DNA of 38,176 bases from an uncultured Opitutia bacterium (GCA_903827245.1 CAIKHO010000068.1:1-38176); one strand, 5' to 3'; shown: positions 26,700 through 36,538, numbered from the stretch's first letter. The notes: generated by a model not told the origin, from the letters alone. Numbers and translations are program-made.

Positions 26700-26836
26700 G
26701 GACGGTAAAGAGGCACACTGAAGGGATAAACCGGCGGCGCGCGAGGGCGATTTTGCGAACCGGTGCAAGGTGTTTAACCACTTGCCACTGACCGGCGCGG
26801 GAGGTTTTCTCGGCGGTTCCAATTCCGCACCGTCCC

Positions 26837-29566
26837 ATGGCCGACATCACCAAGAGCTACGAACCCCGCGAGGTCGAAAAAAAGTGGTATGCCGCGTGGC
26901 AGGCCGCGCAGGCGTTTGCGGGCAAGGCGGTCGCGGGCAAGGAGTCCTACAGCATCGTCATCCCGCCGCCGAACGTGACGGGGGTGCTCACGATGGGGCA
27001 TGTCCTCAACAACGCACTGCAGGACATCCTGATCCGCCGCGCGCGGTTGGAGGGCAAGTCGCCCCTGTGGATCCCCGGTACCGACCATGCCGGCATCGCG
27101 ACCCAGACGGTGGTGGAGCGCGAGCTGCGCAAGCAGAAGAAGACCCGGCGCGATTTTGGGCGCGAGAAGTTCGTGGAAAAGGTCTGGGAATGGCGCCACG
27201 AAAAAGGCGGCATCATCCTCGAGCAGCTCCGGCGCCTCGGCGCCTCCTGCGACTGGGACCGCACGCACTTCACGATGGACCCGGTCTACTCCCGGGCCGT
27301 GTTGGGCGTCTTCGTCGATCTCTTCCGCAAGGGACATATTTACCGCGGCAAGCGCATGGTGAACTGGTGCCCCGCCTCGCAGACCGCCCTGTCCGACGAA
27401 GAGGTGATCATGAAGCCGGTGAACGGCACCCTCTTCAAGGTGCGTTACGAGCTGGCCGACCGTCCGGGCGAATTCATCCAGGTTTCCACCACGCGGCCCG
27501 AGACGATCCCGGGCGACGTGGCCATCGCCGTGCACCCGGAGGATCCGCGCTATGCCGCCCTGGTCGGGAAGACCGTGTGGCGGCCCCTGAACCGGGCGCA
27601 GATCCCGATCGTGGCCGACACCGCGGTGGACCGCGAGTTTGGCTCGGGCGCGCTCAAGATCACCCCGGCCCACGACAAGGTCGATTTCGAGGTGGGCGCC
27701 CGGCACAAACTCCCGATCATCGACGTGCTCAACGCCGACGGAAGCCTGAACGAGCTGGCCGGTCCGGACCTCGTGGGCCTCGACCGGTTTGCCGGCCGCA
27801 AGAAGGCCGCCGAGCTGCTCAAGGCCGCGGGTGCCCTGGTGGGCGAGGAGGCCTACGCCAACAATGTCGGCTACTCCGAGCGGGCTGACGTGCCGATCGA
27901 GCCGCGGCTCACCTGGCAATGGTGGCTGCGTTACCCGCGCATCGAGGAGGCGAAGGCGGCGGTGCGCGACGGGCACATCAAGTTTTATCCCGAGCGCTGG
28001 ACCAAGGTCTACCTGCACTGGCTGGAAAACATCCAGGACTGGTGCATCAGCCGCCAGCTCTGGTGGGGTCACCGCATTCCCGTGTGGTACCGCAAGGGCC
28101 TCGACCGCGACAAACTCACCGAGGGGGATTTGCAGGATCCGGCAAAGGTGCATATCTCGCTGGCCGGTCCGGCGGACCCGGCGGACTGGGTGCAGGAGGA
28201 GGATGTCCTCGACACGTGGTTCAGCTCCTGGCTCTGGCCTTTCGCCACCATGGGCTGGCCCGACCCGGCCGAGATGGAAAAGGCGGCCTTCGATTATTTT
28301 TATCCGACCACCACGCTCGTCACCGGTCCCGACATCATTTTCTTCTGGGTGGCCCGCATGATCATGGCCGGGCTCGAATTTACCCGCCCGGGTGAGCCGA
28401 TCGAGCGGCGGATACCCTTCAGGAATGTTTATTTCACCGGGATTATCCGCGACCAGCAGGGCCGCAAGATGTCGAAGTCGCTCGGCAACTCGCCCGATCC
28501 GCTGGACCTGATCGACACGTACGGCGCCGACGGACTCCGCTTCGGCATCGTCTCGATCGCGCCGCAGGGCCAGGACATCCGTTTCCAGGAGGACCGCATC
28601 GAGGGTGGCAAGAACTTCTGCAACAAGCTCTGGAACGCCTGCCGTTTCCGCCAGATGAGCGGGGAGACCGAGCACAATGTCACGTTGCCGCCGATCGTGG
28701 CCCGGCTCGATGTCGCGAAATTCGACGCGGACGACCATGCCATCCTCGACCGGCTGCTGGCGACGACGCGCGAGGTGGACCGCTGCTTCGCGGAGTTCGA
28801 GTTCAGCACGGCGGCGCAGGCGCTCTATGGTTTTTTCTGGAACGATTTCTGCGACTGGTACGTGGAGGTTTCAAAATCGAAGCTGCAGGCGCCCGACACC
28901 AAGGTGAACTGCCTGGCCATCCAGGACGTGGTGCTGCGCCAGACCCTGCTGCTGCTGCACCCGTTCATCCCCTTCATCACGGAGGAGCTGTGGCAGCAGC
29001 TCGGCTACGGGCGGCCGGGCAGCTTCATCGAGGATGCCCACCTGCGCAACGCGTCGGAGCTCGCCTCCGCGCACAGCCTTCAAGGGGTGCGCATCGACCA
29101 TTCCCAGGTGGCGGTCGTCCAGGCATTGAAGACCTTCGTCTCGCAGGCCCGGGCACTGAAGGCCGACCACAATCTCGCCAGCCGCCGCGACGTGCGATTC
29201 TTCGTCATCGCGACGGACGCCGGCTGGGAAAAAATCGAGGCCAACCTGGCCAAGATCACGCGCCTGGCCGGTGCCGCCGAGGTCCTCCGCAAGGCGGCCG
29301 TGGACGGTGCACCCGCGGCGGTCACGCCGCTGGGCACGCTTTACCTCGACCTCGCGAGCACGATCGACGCGGGCGCGGAGAAGGTGCGCCTCACGAAGGA
29401 ACTCGAGGCGCTCGCCAAACACATCACCGGGACGGAGGCCCGCCTCGCCAACGAGGCGTTTGTCAGCAAGGCCCCGCCGGCCGTGCTGGAAGGCGCGCGA
29501 AAGCAACTGGCCGACCAGCGGGCGAAATTCGCGGAACTAGAGCGCCTGCTGAAGGCTCTCGGCTGA
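26837..29566 (+). CDS. valS: Valyl-tRNA synthetase
   Basis: The 909-residue class I synthetase charges tRNA-Val. The HIGH region reads PPPNVTGVLTMGHVLNN (43-59), with T-M-G-H in place of H-I-G-H as is usual for ValRS. The editing domain has STTRPETIPGDVAIAVHP. Catalytic elements WCISRQLWWGHRIPVWY and the KMSKS loop GRKMSKSLGNSPDPLD (about 541-556) follow. The C-terminal coiled-coil arm (about 845-909, KLTKELEALAKHITGTE-like heptads) is present. It ends 18 bp before the convergent PEP-CTERM gene. No T-box leader is visible in the short upstream gap. Confidence 0.98.
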   Translation: MADITKSYEPREVEKKWYAAWQAAQAFAGKAVAGKESYSIVIPPPNVTGVLTMGHVLNNALQDILIRRARLEGKSPLWIPGTDHAGIATQTVVERELRKQKKTRRDFGREKFVEKVWEWRHEKGGIILEQLRRLGASCDWDRTHFTMDPVYSRAVLGVFVDLFRKGHIYRGKRMVNWCPASQTALSDEEVIMKPVNGTLFKVRYELADRPGEFIQVSTTRPETIPGDVAIAVHPEDPRYAALVGKTVWRPLNRAQIPIVADTAVDREFGSGALKITPAHDKVDFEVGARHKLPIIDVLNADGSLNELAGPDLVGLDRFAGRKKAAELLKAAGALVGEEAYANNVGYSERADVPIEPRLTWQWWLRYPRIEEAKAAVRDGHIKFYPERWTKVYLHWLENIQDWCISRQLWWGHRIPVWYRKGLDRDKLTEGDLQDPAKVHISLAGPADPADWVQEEDVLDTWFSSWLWPFATMGWPDPAEMEKAAFDYFYPTTTLVTGPDIIFFWVARMIMAGLEFTRPGEPIERRIPFRNVYFTGIIRDQQGRKMSKSLGNSPDPLDLIDTYGADGLRFGIVSIAPQGQDIRFQEDRIEGGKNFCNKLWNACRFRQMSGETEHNVTLPPIVARLDVAKFDADDHAILDRLLATTREVDRCFAEFEFSTAAQALYGFFWNDFCDWYVEVSKSKLQAPDTKVNCLAIQDVVLRQTLLLLHPFIPFITEELWQQLGYGRPGSFIEDAHLRNASELASAHSLQGVRIDHSQVAVVQALKTFVSQARALKADHNLASRRDVRFFVIATDAGWEKIEANLAKITRLAGAAEVLRKAAVDGAPAAVTPLGTLYLDLASTIDAGAEKVRLTKELEALAKHITGTEARLANEAFVSKAPPAVLEGARKQLADQRAKFAELERLLKALG

Positions 29567-29589
29567 CGCAAAAGTCTGCACGCGTCAGC
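29562..29589. terminator. Hairpin spanning both stop codons of valS and the PEP-CTERM gene
   Basis: GCTGACGC (29562-29569) and GCGTCAGC (29582-29589) form a perfect 8-bp stem with a 12-nt loop. The stem contains the valS TGA (29564-29566) and the convergent gene's TGA (29585-29587). No T tract follows, so it is only a candidate bidirectional terminator. Confidence 0.45.
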
Positions 29590-30544
29590 GCCGCCGGCGA
29601 CGAAACCGGATTGCGCCGAGTACGCCTGCGCCAAGCGCCAGGAGCGCGCCCGAGGATGGCTCCGGGATGGGGGAAAAGGCGATTCCCTCGGGAAAGTTCA
29701 GGCCGCTGACGAAGGTCGAATTGATCAGCAGGCCCGTCGACGAGAATTCTGAAATGGTGTTCCCGTTGAATGAGCTCACGTAGAAGTTGCCGCTGGTATC
29801 GGCCGTCAGGCCATAGGGGCTGCTCACAGAGTCGAAGCCCACATTGCCGTTGAAGGTGGTATCCCACGTCGCGGTATGGGTCACCGGATTGTAAGTTTAA
29901 TGACGGATTTCGCCCAACTGGGCGCCGGCCACGAGGAACGAGGTGTCGCTTTGGAAATAGATGCCATAGGGCAGGGTGAGCAATCCGCCCCAGGTGATGG
30001 TCGTGCTGGCTCCGCCCGCGGCCGGGAACTGCTCGATGGCGCTGAAGGTGGAGACAAAGAAGCTCGTGCCCGTGGTGTTGAACGCCGCGCCCACGGGGGC
30101 GCCGTTGGTCGTGGACGAGGTGCTGAGCAGGGCTCCCGTGCTTGTGCTGTAGACATTGATCGCGCCGCCGGAGAGCGGAACCAGCAGGTTGGCGCCCGAT
30201 GCATCGATGCTCAGGTTCGGGATGCCCTCGGGGCCGCCGGTGCCCGTGATGATGCCACCGGTCCCCCAGGAGGTCACGAGATTGCCCGCGCTGTCATATT
30301 TTGCGACGTGATCCGTGGAGGAAGATGGACCGTAGGAGATGTAGTAATTGCCGACCGAATCCACGGCCACGGCATACGAATTGGCGGGTATGGCAAAACT
30401 GTTGAGCAACGTCCCCGTCGACGTGCTGTAGATGTTCAGGTGATTGGCATTCACGTTCACCACGTAAAGCCTCTGGGCCCAAGCCAAGGGGGCCGAAGCC
30501 AAAACACCGGCCAATGCCAGTGCCGCACCAATGATAAGGCGCAT
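29585..30544 (-). pseudogene. PEP-CTERM beta-propeller-like exported protein interrupted by one in-frame stop
   Basis: From the ATG at 30544 (or 30571, nine residues earlier) the frame encodes a signal peptide (MRLIIGAALALAGVLASAPL, then AWAQ). NHL-like repeats follow (YNPVT, PYGL, GNFYVSSFNGNTISEF). The C-terminus is the PEP-CTERM sorting signal IPEPSSGALLALGAG, a hydrophobic helix and RFRRRRR. The whole 320-codon frame is open except for one TAA at 29897-29899 between GEIRH and TYNPVT; both halves are in the same frame, so this is a nonsense codon, not a frameshift. Without readthrough the product would lack the sorting signal and be secreted truncated. A CAA or AAA to TAA change is the simplest explanation; sequencing error is possible. 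Confidence 0.85.
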
Positions 30545-30747
30545 GGGACGGAAAGTAGGTTTGCAGCGCATATAAATAAAGATTTTCGCAGAGCGAAGTG
30601 CCGGAGGTCAAATGCTAGCCTTTTGCATGCAGGACCTGTCAACGGCGAAGGGTACTGGCCGGCAGCAATCACGCGCTGTTTCATGATTGGTTTAAACAGG
30701 CGCGGTGCGACGGCTTGCCTGAGGCAACGGATATGGTTTTCTAGGGC

Positions 30748-31314
30748 ATGCCTGCAACACCTCGCATTCTCGCATTTTCCGGCAGCGCCCGGCTTGGGTC
30801 ACTTAACCGGAAGTTCCTCTCGGTCGGCGTCCGGGCCGTGCGCGAGGCCGGCGGCGAGGTTACGCTGATCGATCTCAACGATTATGTGCTTCCCCTGTAT
30901 CATGGCGATCTCGAGGAGGCGGCCGGCCTGCCGGCGAACGCGGCGAAACTGATCGGGCTCATTGCGGGGCATTCCGCGCTGCTCATTGCCTCGCCCGAGT
31001 ACAACTCGATGATCACGCCGTTGCTGAAGAACACCCTCGATTGGTGCACGCGCGGCGACACCGATCCGTTTGGCGGCAAGGTCGCGGCGGTGATATCGGC
31101 CTCGCCGGGGGCATTGGGCGGCATCCGATCGCTGCAGCTAGCGCAGCAGTTGCTGTTGAAGCTCGGGTGCCACATCGTGCCGGGACAGGTGATGCTGCCG
31201 CACGCCGACAAGGCCTTTGATGCGAATGGCGATTTGGTGGAGCCGCGGTCGCTGAAGGCGGTGCAGGCGCTCGCTGTCGCTCTTGTACGGACTGCGACGC
31301 GTCTGGCGGATTGA
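30748..31314 (+). CDS. NADPH-dependent FMN reductase-family flavoprotein
   Basis: The 188-residue protein has a flavodoxin-like fold with the phosphate-binding loop SGSARLGSLNRKF (11-23). The family signature SPEYNSMITPLLKNTLDW (about 82-99) follows and then a GGKVAAVISASPGALGG segment. This matches the NADPH-dependent FMN reductase / azoreductase-like group, which reduces quinones, azo compounds, chromate or flavins. The physiological substrate cannot be inferred. It stands alone between a divergent gene and gmd. Confidence 0.92.
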   Translation: MPATPRILAFSGSARLGSLNRKFLSVGVRAVREAGGEVTLIDLNDYVLPLYHGDLEEAAGLPANAAKLIGLIAGHSALLIASPEYNSMITPLLKNTLDWCTRGDTDPFGGKVAAVISASPGALGGIRSLQLAQQLLLKLGCHIVPGQVMLPHADKAFDANGDLVEPRSLKAVQALAVALVRTATRLAD

Positions 31315-31333
31315 TCCTTTGCGCCCGTAATCG

Positions 31334-31381
31334 GGCCGGCCCGGCATTTTCCGCCGGGACCGGCCATCAGGGATTCCCTGA
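31334..31381 (+). terminator. Strong GC hairpins after the FMN reductase gene
   Basis: GGCCGGCCCGGC (31334-31345) pairs with GCCGGGACCGGCC (31353-31365), 12 bp with one bulged base and a 7-nt loop. It lies 20 nt beyond the stop. A second small hairpin TCAGGGATTCCCTGA (31367-31381) follows, and TTTTTAC is about 10 nt further on. A rho-independent terminator insulating gmd is likely. Confidence 0.6.
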
Positions 31382-31457
31382 GGCGGCATGATTTTTACAA
31401 GCATCCGGTCTGCGGGCTTGCCCGTCCGTCGATTGGCTCGCTACGTTTCCGGTTCGC

Positions 31458-32474
31458 ATGAAAAAAGCGCTTATCACTGGTATCACGGGTCAGGACGGTT
31501 CCTACCTTGCCGAGCTCCTGCTGGAGAAGGGCTATGAGGTCCACGGTGTCATCCGCCGCGCCTCGACCTTCAACACCAGCCGGATCGACCACCTTTACCG
31601 TGATCCCCATGTGAACGGCGTGCGGCTGCACCTCCACTACGGCGACCTCGCCGACTCCGTCCAGATGGTGAAGCTGCTGTACGCGCTGCAGCCCGATGAA
31701 ATCTACAACCTCGGCGCGCAATCGCACGTGCGGGTGTCCTTTGACATCCCGGAATACACAGGCGACGTCGACGGCCTCGGGGCCGTCCGCATCCTCGAGG
31801 CGATCCGCGAGGCCGGACTCGTCAAGAAGTGCCGTTTCTACCAGGCCTCGTCGTCCGAGATGTTCGGGAAGGTGCAGCAAGTGCCGCAGACGGAGACGAC
31901 CCCCTTCTGGCCCCGCTCGCCCTATGGCTGCGCCAAGGTTTACGCCTACTGGCTGACGGTGAACTATCGCGAGAGCTACAATCTCCACGCCTCGAACGGC
32001 ATCCTCTTCAACCACGAGTCGCCCCGGCGCGGCGAGACGTTCGTCACCCGCAAGATCACCCGGGCCGCCACCCGCATCAAGATGGGCCTGCAGGATTCCA
32101 TTTACCTCGGCAATCTCGACGCCCAGCGCGACTGGGGCTACGCCAAGGAATACGTCGAGATGATGTGGCTCATGCTGCAGCAGGACAAACCCGACGACTA
32201 CGTGGTCGCGACCAACGAGACGCACAGCGTGAAGGAGTTCTGCCAGGAGACGTTCGGCCTGCTCGGCCTCGACTGGGAGAAGCACGTGAAGTACGACCAG
32301 CGCTACGAGCGCCCGGCCGAGGTGGAGCTCCTGATCGGCGACCCGGCCAAGGCGCGCAAGCAGCTGGGCTGGGAGCCCAAGGTGCGCTTCAAGGAGCTCG
32401 TGAAGATCATGGTCGCCCACGACCTCGGGCTGGCGAAGCAGGAGCTGCAAATCAGCAAGCTGCCGACTCCCTGA
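31458..32474 (+). CDS. gmd: GDP-mannose 4,6-dehydratase
   Basis: The 338-residue short-chain dehydrogenase converts GDP-D-mannose to GDP-4-keto-6-deoxymannose. The NADP-binding motif [15 protein letters not shown] (7-21) lies at the N-terminus. The active site has SSSEMFGKV and the Y156-x3-K160 pair in [12 protein letters not shown]. The family segment [16 protein letters not shown] is intact. Length is slightly short of the 345-375 usual in the family, without a visible gap. It is followed at 90 bp by fcl, so the two form a GDP-L-fucose pathway for surface polysaccharide. Confidence 0.97.
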   Translation: MKKALITGITGQDGSYLAELLLEKGYEVHGVIRRASTFNTSRIDHLYRDPHVNGVRLHLHYGDLADSVQMVKLLYALQPDEIYNLGAQSHVRVSFDIPEYTGDVDGLGAVRILEAIREAGLVKKCRFYQASSSEMFGKVQQVPQTETTPFWPRSPYGCAKVYAYWLTVNYRESYNLHASNGILFNHESPRRGETFVTRKITRAATRIKMGLQDSIYLGNLDAQRDWGYAKEYVEMMWLMLQQDKPDDYVVATNETHSVKEFCQETFGLLGLDWEKHVKYDQRYERPAEVELLIGDPAKARKQLGWEPKVRFKELVKIMVAHDLGLAKQELQISKLPTP

Positions 32475-32479
32475 TCATT

Positions 32480-32557
32480 GGCCCCCGGAGAACGCGGAAT
32501 ACTCGGAAGGGAGACTGGAAATTATTCATTCCGTGCATTCCCTCTTTCTCGTGGGCC
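32480..32557. repeat. Imperfect hairpin between gmd and fcl
   Basis: Arms 32480-32508 and 32529-32557 pair at about 20 of 29 positions (GGCCC...GAATxC...CGGAA). It lies just before the fcl ribosome-binding AAGGT and could uncouple expression of the two pathway genes. Confidence 0.45.
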
Positions 32558-32564
32558 ACAAGGT

Positions 32565-33500
32565 ATGAAATTATTCATCGCAGGACACCAGGGGATGGTC
32601 GGTTCCGCGCTGGTCCGCCGCTTTCAGTCGGAGCCCGGCGTGTCGCTCCTGTTGCGCAACCGCCACGAGCTCGATCTCCTGTCCCAGGCCGCGGTGGAGA
32701 CGTTCTATGCGGCCGAGAAGCCGGACGTCGCCATCATCGCGGCCGCGAAGGTCGGCGGCATCCACGCCAACAACACCTACCCGGCGGATTTCCTTTTTGA
32801 AAATCTCGCCATCGCCGCAAACACGATCCACGCCGCCTTCCGCCACAAGGTCTCCCGCCTGCTTTTCCTCGGGAGCTCCTGCATCTACCCGAAGCTCGCG
32901 CCGCAGCCGATGCCCGAGGACAGCCTCCTGACCTCCGCGCTGGAGCCGACCAACGAGGCCTACGCCATCGCGAAGATCGCCGGCCTCAAGCTGTGCCAGG
33001 CCTACCGCCGGCAACACGGCGTGCTGTTCCACTCGGCGATGCCGACCAACCTCTATGGGCCGGGTGACAACTATCACGCGCAGAACTCGCACGTCCTGCC
33101 CGCGCTGATCCGCCGCTTCGATGCGGCCCGCGAAGCCGGCCAGGCCGAGGTCGTGGCCTGGGGCACGGGCCGGCCGATGCGGGAATTCCTCCATGTGGAC
33201 GACCTGGCCGATGCGTGTGCCTTTCTCCTGCAACTCTCGAACCCGCCGGACTGGATCAACGTCGGCACCGGCACGGACGTGACGATCAAGGAGCTTACCG
33301 AGTGCGTGGCGGCTGTGACCGGTTACAAGGGGCGGATCACCTGGGACGCGACGAAGCCGGATGGCACGCCGCGCAAGCTCATGGATGTTTCGCGCCTGAC
33401 CGCCCTGGGCTGGCGCGCCAAGCTCGGCCTGCGCGAGGGGATCGAAAAGACCTACGCGAGTTTTCTGGCGGAAAAAGCCGCCGGCCGGTTGCGCACCTGA
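32565..33500 (+). CDS. fcl: GDP-L-fucose synthase (epimerase/reductase)
   Basis: The 311-residue protein starts at the ATG at 32565, preceded by AAGGT; a longer frame from 32478 runs through a repeat and is rejected. It performs 3,5-epimerisation and NADPH reduction to GDP-L-fucose. Motifs are [15 protein letters not shown] (4-18), [34 protein letters not shown], the catalytic Y133-x3-K137 ([10 protein letters not shown]) and [10 protein letters not shown]. It follows gmd in the usual order (also called wcaG). Confidence 0.96.
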   Translation: MKLFIAGHQGMVGSALVRRFQSEPGVSLLLRNRHELDLLSQAAVETFYAAEKPDVAIIAAAKVGGIHANNTYPADFLFENLAIAANTIHAAFRHKVSRLLFLGSSCIYPKLAPQPMPEDSLLTSALEPTNEAYAIAKIAGLKLCQAYRRQHGVLFHSAMPTNLYGPGDNYHAQNSHVLPALIRRFDAAREAGQAEVVAWGTGRPMREFLHVDDLADACAFLLQLSNPPDWINVGTGTDVTIKELTECVAAVTGYKGRITWDATKPDGTPRKLMDVSRLTALGWRAKLGLREGIEKTYASFLAEKAAGRLRT

Positions 33501-33521
33501 AGCCGGACCGGGCCGGACTGA

Positions 33522-35105
33522 TCAGTTGGCTGAGGGCACGGTTGGAACACTGTCGATCGCCTCGCGCAGGGTCTTGAGCAGGGTTTCCGCCCGGTAGGGC
33601 TTGTGCAGGAAAAATCGCACGCCGGCATCCTTCATCTTGGCCGGGTTCATGTTTGAACTCAGCCCGCTGGCCGCGATTACCTTGACCGCGGGATTGATGC
33701 GCCGCAGGGCATGGAGCGTGGTGATGCCGTCCATGATGGGCATCATCATGTCGGTTAAAACCACGGCCACGTCCTTCCCATGCTGGGCATAGAGCGCGAC
33801 GGCCGTGGCGCCCTCCGTGGCGGTGAAAACCCGGTAGCCGCGTTTTTCGAGCGTCTTCCGGGAGATATCGAGGATGACCTCCTCGTCGTCCACCACGAGG
33901 ATCAGCTCGCCCTCGCCCGACAGGGCAACGCTGCCCGACGCCGGAGTCTCTTCCACCTTCGCGCCATCTGCCGGCAGGTGCACCTCGAACGAGCTGCCCT
34001 TGCCGGGCTCGCTGTTGACTCGGATGAAGCCCTGGTGGCCCTTGACGATGGCCAGCACGGTGGAGAGTCCCAGTCCGGTGCCTTTGCCGAGTTCCTTGGT
34101 GGTGAAGAAGGGATCGAAGATCCGGTCCTTGATTTCCGGAGGGATGCCAGTCCCGGTGTCCGTCACCCGCACCACGACATACGGACCGGGACGGGCCCCG
34201 GGATTCATGGCCGAGTAGCTTTCGTCGAGCAGCTTGTTCTCCGCGCCGAGCACGAGGCTGCCGCCCTGCGGCATGGCGTCCCGCGCATTGACGCAAAGGT
34301 TGAGCAGCGCCTGGTGCAGCTGGGTGCTGTCACCGCGCACGGACCAGAGCGCGTCGGCCTTCTCGACCTTGAAACGGATGCCCTTGGGAAATGTCTCCTG
34401 GATGATCTCGGCCAGGTCGTGGACCAAAAGCTCGGATGAGACGGAGACCCGCTGGCCTTCCATGCCGCGGGCAAAGGACAGCACCTGCCGGACCATCGCG
34501 GCCCCGCGCTGGGCGCTGCGCCGCAAGCCGTCCAGGATATGCAACCGCTGCGCGTGGGTCATCTGCTCGTCCGCGAGGATGTCGATCGACATCAGGATCG
34601 GGGACAGGACGTTGTTGAGATCGTGGGCGATGCCGCTGGCCAGCGTGCCGATGCTTTCCAGGCGCTGCTGGTGGAGGAACTGGGCCTTGTTTTCCTGGTG
34701 CCCGGTTATGTCCAGATGCAGCACCACGGCGCCGGTGCCCGGGACGCCGGGCAGAGGGGTGATCATCACGCGGTACAGACGGCCCTTGGCGGAATGATCG
34801 GAGATATACTGATGAATGAAGCCGGGCTCGACCCCGGCCAGCACCTGGCGCAAGCCGGTGGCCATGGCATGAAATGCATCGGCATCCGGGCCTTGGGCCT
34901 GATCGAGGATTTGGAGGAGGTTGCCGCCTGCTGCCGCGAACATTGAGCCGGCCGGGCTGCCGTCGGTGCCAGACCGCCGCCATGATTCGTTGACCGCCGC
35001 CAGCGTGCCGCCGGCATCAACCAAGGCGATGCCGGCGCTAAGGGCATCGAGGATCGCCGCGTGCAGGGCGGGGGGAACGGATGGAGCATCGTTTGCAGCG
35101 GACAT
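33522..35105 (-). CDS. PAS-type hybrid histidine kinase with C-terminal receiver
   Basis: The 527-residue protein has an N-terminal PAS-like domain (about 12-135, IALVDAGGTLAAVNESW). The HisKA domain has H161 in ASGIAHDLNNVLSPI. The ATPase domain has an N-box near 269-276, TDTGTGIP (315-322) and GTGLGLS (342-348). The receiver (about 400-520) has D407-D408, phospho-acceptor D452 (LTDMMMPIMDG) and K502. No membrane segment is visible, so it is cytoplasmic. HDLNN-type kinases usually act in phosphorelays; no partner phosphotransfer protein is in the window. It is convergent with fcl (21-bp gap) and divergent from prfB. Confidence 0.92.
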   Translation of the reverse strand: MSAANDAPSVPPALHAAILDALSAGIALVDAGGTLAAVNESWRRSGTDGSPAGSMFAAAGGNLLQILDQAQGPDADAFHAMATGLRQVLAGVEPGFIHQYISDHSAKGRLYRVMITPLPGVPGTGAVVLHLDITGHQENKAQFLHQQRLESIGTLASGIAHDLNNVLSPILMSIDILADEQMTHAQRLHILDGLRRSAQRGAAMVRQVLSFARGMEGQRVSVSSELLVHDLAEIIQETFPKGIRFKVEKADALWSVRGDSTQLHQALLNLCVNARDAMPQGGSLVLGAENKLLDESYSAMNPGARPGPYVVVRVTDTGTGIPPEIKDRIFDPFFTTKELGKGTGLGLSTVLAIVKGHQGFIRVNSEPGKGSSFEVHLPADGAKVEETPASGSVALSGEGELILVVDDEEVILDISRKTLEKRGYRVFTATEGATAVALYAQHGKDVAVVLTDMMMPIMDGITTLHALRRINPAVKVIAASGLSSNMNPAKMKDAGVRFFLHKPYRAETLLKTLREAIDSVPTVPSAN

Positions 35106-35189
35106 AAACGTGGTGAGGTGGTGTTGCCCGCAGGGTGGACGAAGCCGAAGACTGGGGGCGGCCCCGGACGGGGCAAGGCTGGCCGACGT

Positions 35190-35223
35190 GTAATACTACC
35201 CAGTCCGGCTACGTAATTCTACC
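35190..35223. promoter_or_regulatory. Tandem 11-mer in the kinase/prfB divergent spacer
   Basis: GTAATACTACC (35190-35200) and GTAATTCTACC (35213-35223) match at 10 of 11 bases with 23-bp periodicity (about two helical turns). They lie 85-118 bp upstream of the kinase ATG and 71-104 bp upstream of prfB. The arrangement suggests a dimer-of-dimers operator; the regulator is unknown. Confidence 0.4.
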
Positions 35224-35293
35224 TGCCGTGGCGCGCCGAGCTGCACTTTCCCCTTGCGCCACGGCGGGGTCTTTGCGGCCATCAGCCCTCACC

Positions 35294-36437
35294 ATGATCG
35301 CCCCCGAGACTCTAAACCACATCGAGAACATCAAGAAGCGCGCCGGCCACCTGTGGAGGTTTCTTTGACGTCGACCAAAAAAAGCGTGAAATCGAGGCGA
35401 TGGACGCGCAGATGGGCGCGCCAGGTTTCTGGGACAACAACGAGCGGGCGCAGAAGTTTATCGTCAAGCTGAACGGCCTGAAGCGCGCCGTCCTCCCGGT
35501 CGTCGCGTTCCAGAAAAAGGTCGATGACGTCGGAGTGATGGTGGAACTGGTCGAGTCCGCGTCACCCGCCGAGCTCGAGCCCTACGCCAAGGAGCTCGAC
35601 GCCTCCGTCGCGGCGATGGGGCAGGAACTCGACCAGCTCGAGATCGCCTCGTTCCTGACCGGGCAGTTTGACCGCAACAACGCCATTTTCTCCCTCCAGG
35701 CGGGCGCCGGCGGAACGGAGTCGAATGACTGGGCCGATATCATGTTCCGCATGTACAGCCGCTGGGCGGAGCGGCGCGGCTTCACGGTGGAGCTTCAGGA
35801 TGTGCAGGTCGGCGACCAGGCTGGGATCAGCAAGGCGACCATCCTGATCAAGGGTGAATTCGCGTACGGTTACGCCAAGGCCGAGCGTGGCGTCCACCGC
35901 CTCGTCCGCATCAGCCCGTTCGACGCGAACAAGCGCCGCCACACTTCCTTCTGCGCCGTGGATGTGGTCGCGGAGATCACCGACGAAATCGTCATCGACA
36001 TCCCCGACGACGAGATCCGCACGGATGTTTACCGCTCCTCCGGCAAGGGCGGACAGGGCGTCAATACCACCGACTCGGCCGTCCGCCTCACCCACATCCC
36101 CTCGGGCATTGTCGTGGTCTGCCAGAACGAGCGCTCGCAGATCAAGAACAAGGCCGCGGCGATGAACGTCCTCAAGGCCCGGCTCTATGAAAAAAAGCAG
36201 GACGAGCAGCGGGCCGAGATGGACAAGTTCTACGGCGAGAAGGGCGAGATCGGTTTCGGTGCGCAGATTCGCAGCTATGTGCTCCAGCCGTACCAGATGG
36301 TGAAGGATCTCCGCACTGGCGTCAGCACGAGCGACACGCAGGGCGTGCTGGACGGCGACCTCGACCGTTTCATCAACGCCTGGCTTCGCGCCGGCTGCCC
36401 CCGGCACCGCAACAAGGACATCCAGATGGAGGAGTAG
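35294..36437 (+). CDS. prfB: Peptide chain release factor 2, with programmed +1 frameshift
   Basis: Translation starts at the ATG at 35294 ([18 protein letters not shown]) and reaches an in-frame TGA after 24 codons (35366-35368). A +1 shift on CTT reads GAC from 35367 and continues [16 protein letters not shown] to the stop at 36435-36437, giving about 380 residues. The shift site has all classical parts: GGAGG at 35355-35359, three bases, then CTT-TGA-C. RF2 recognises UGA and UAA, and low RF2 favours the shift (autoregulation). The protein has the codon-reading SPF tripeptide ([14 protein letters not shown]) and the catalytic GGQ ([15 protein letters not shown]). Confidence 0.97.
35355..35369 (+). 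promoter_or_regulatory. prfB recoding site
   Basis: GGAGG-TTT-CTT-TGA-C: an internal Shine-Dalgarno-like sequence 3 nt before the slippery CTT, then the poorly terminating UGA-C. Spacing equals that of the E. coli prfB site. Confidence 0.95.
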
Positions 36438-36446
36438 ATAGAGGTC

Positions 36447-36530
36447 AGAGGCCGGATGCCAGAGGTCAGCCCGATCCAGGCAATCCATCGCTTGCGATTT
36501 CTGGCATTTGACATCTGGCTTCTGGCCTCT
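36447..36530. repeat. Imperfect hairpin between prfB and the ATP-grasp-like gene
   Basis: Arms 36447-36468 and 36509-36530 pair at 19 of 22 positions (AGAGGCC-GA-GCCAGA-GTCA). The following gene's start codon is only 8 nt beyond the right arm, leaving no room for a usual Shine-Dalgarno. Confidence 0.75.
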
Positions 36531-36538
36531 TTCCGACC

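Noticed and set aside
26700-26836. T-box or other tRNA-sensing leader before valS
   Set aside because: The gap is only 137 bp and shared with glnD; no T-box consensus or terminator/antiterminator pair is visible.
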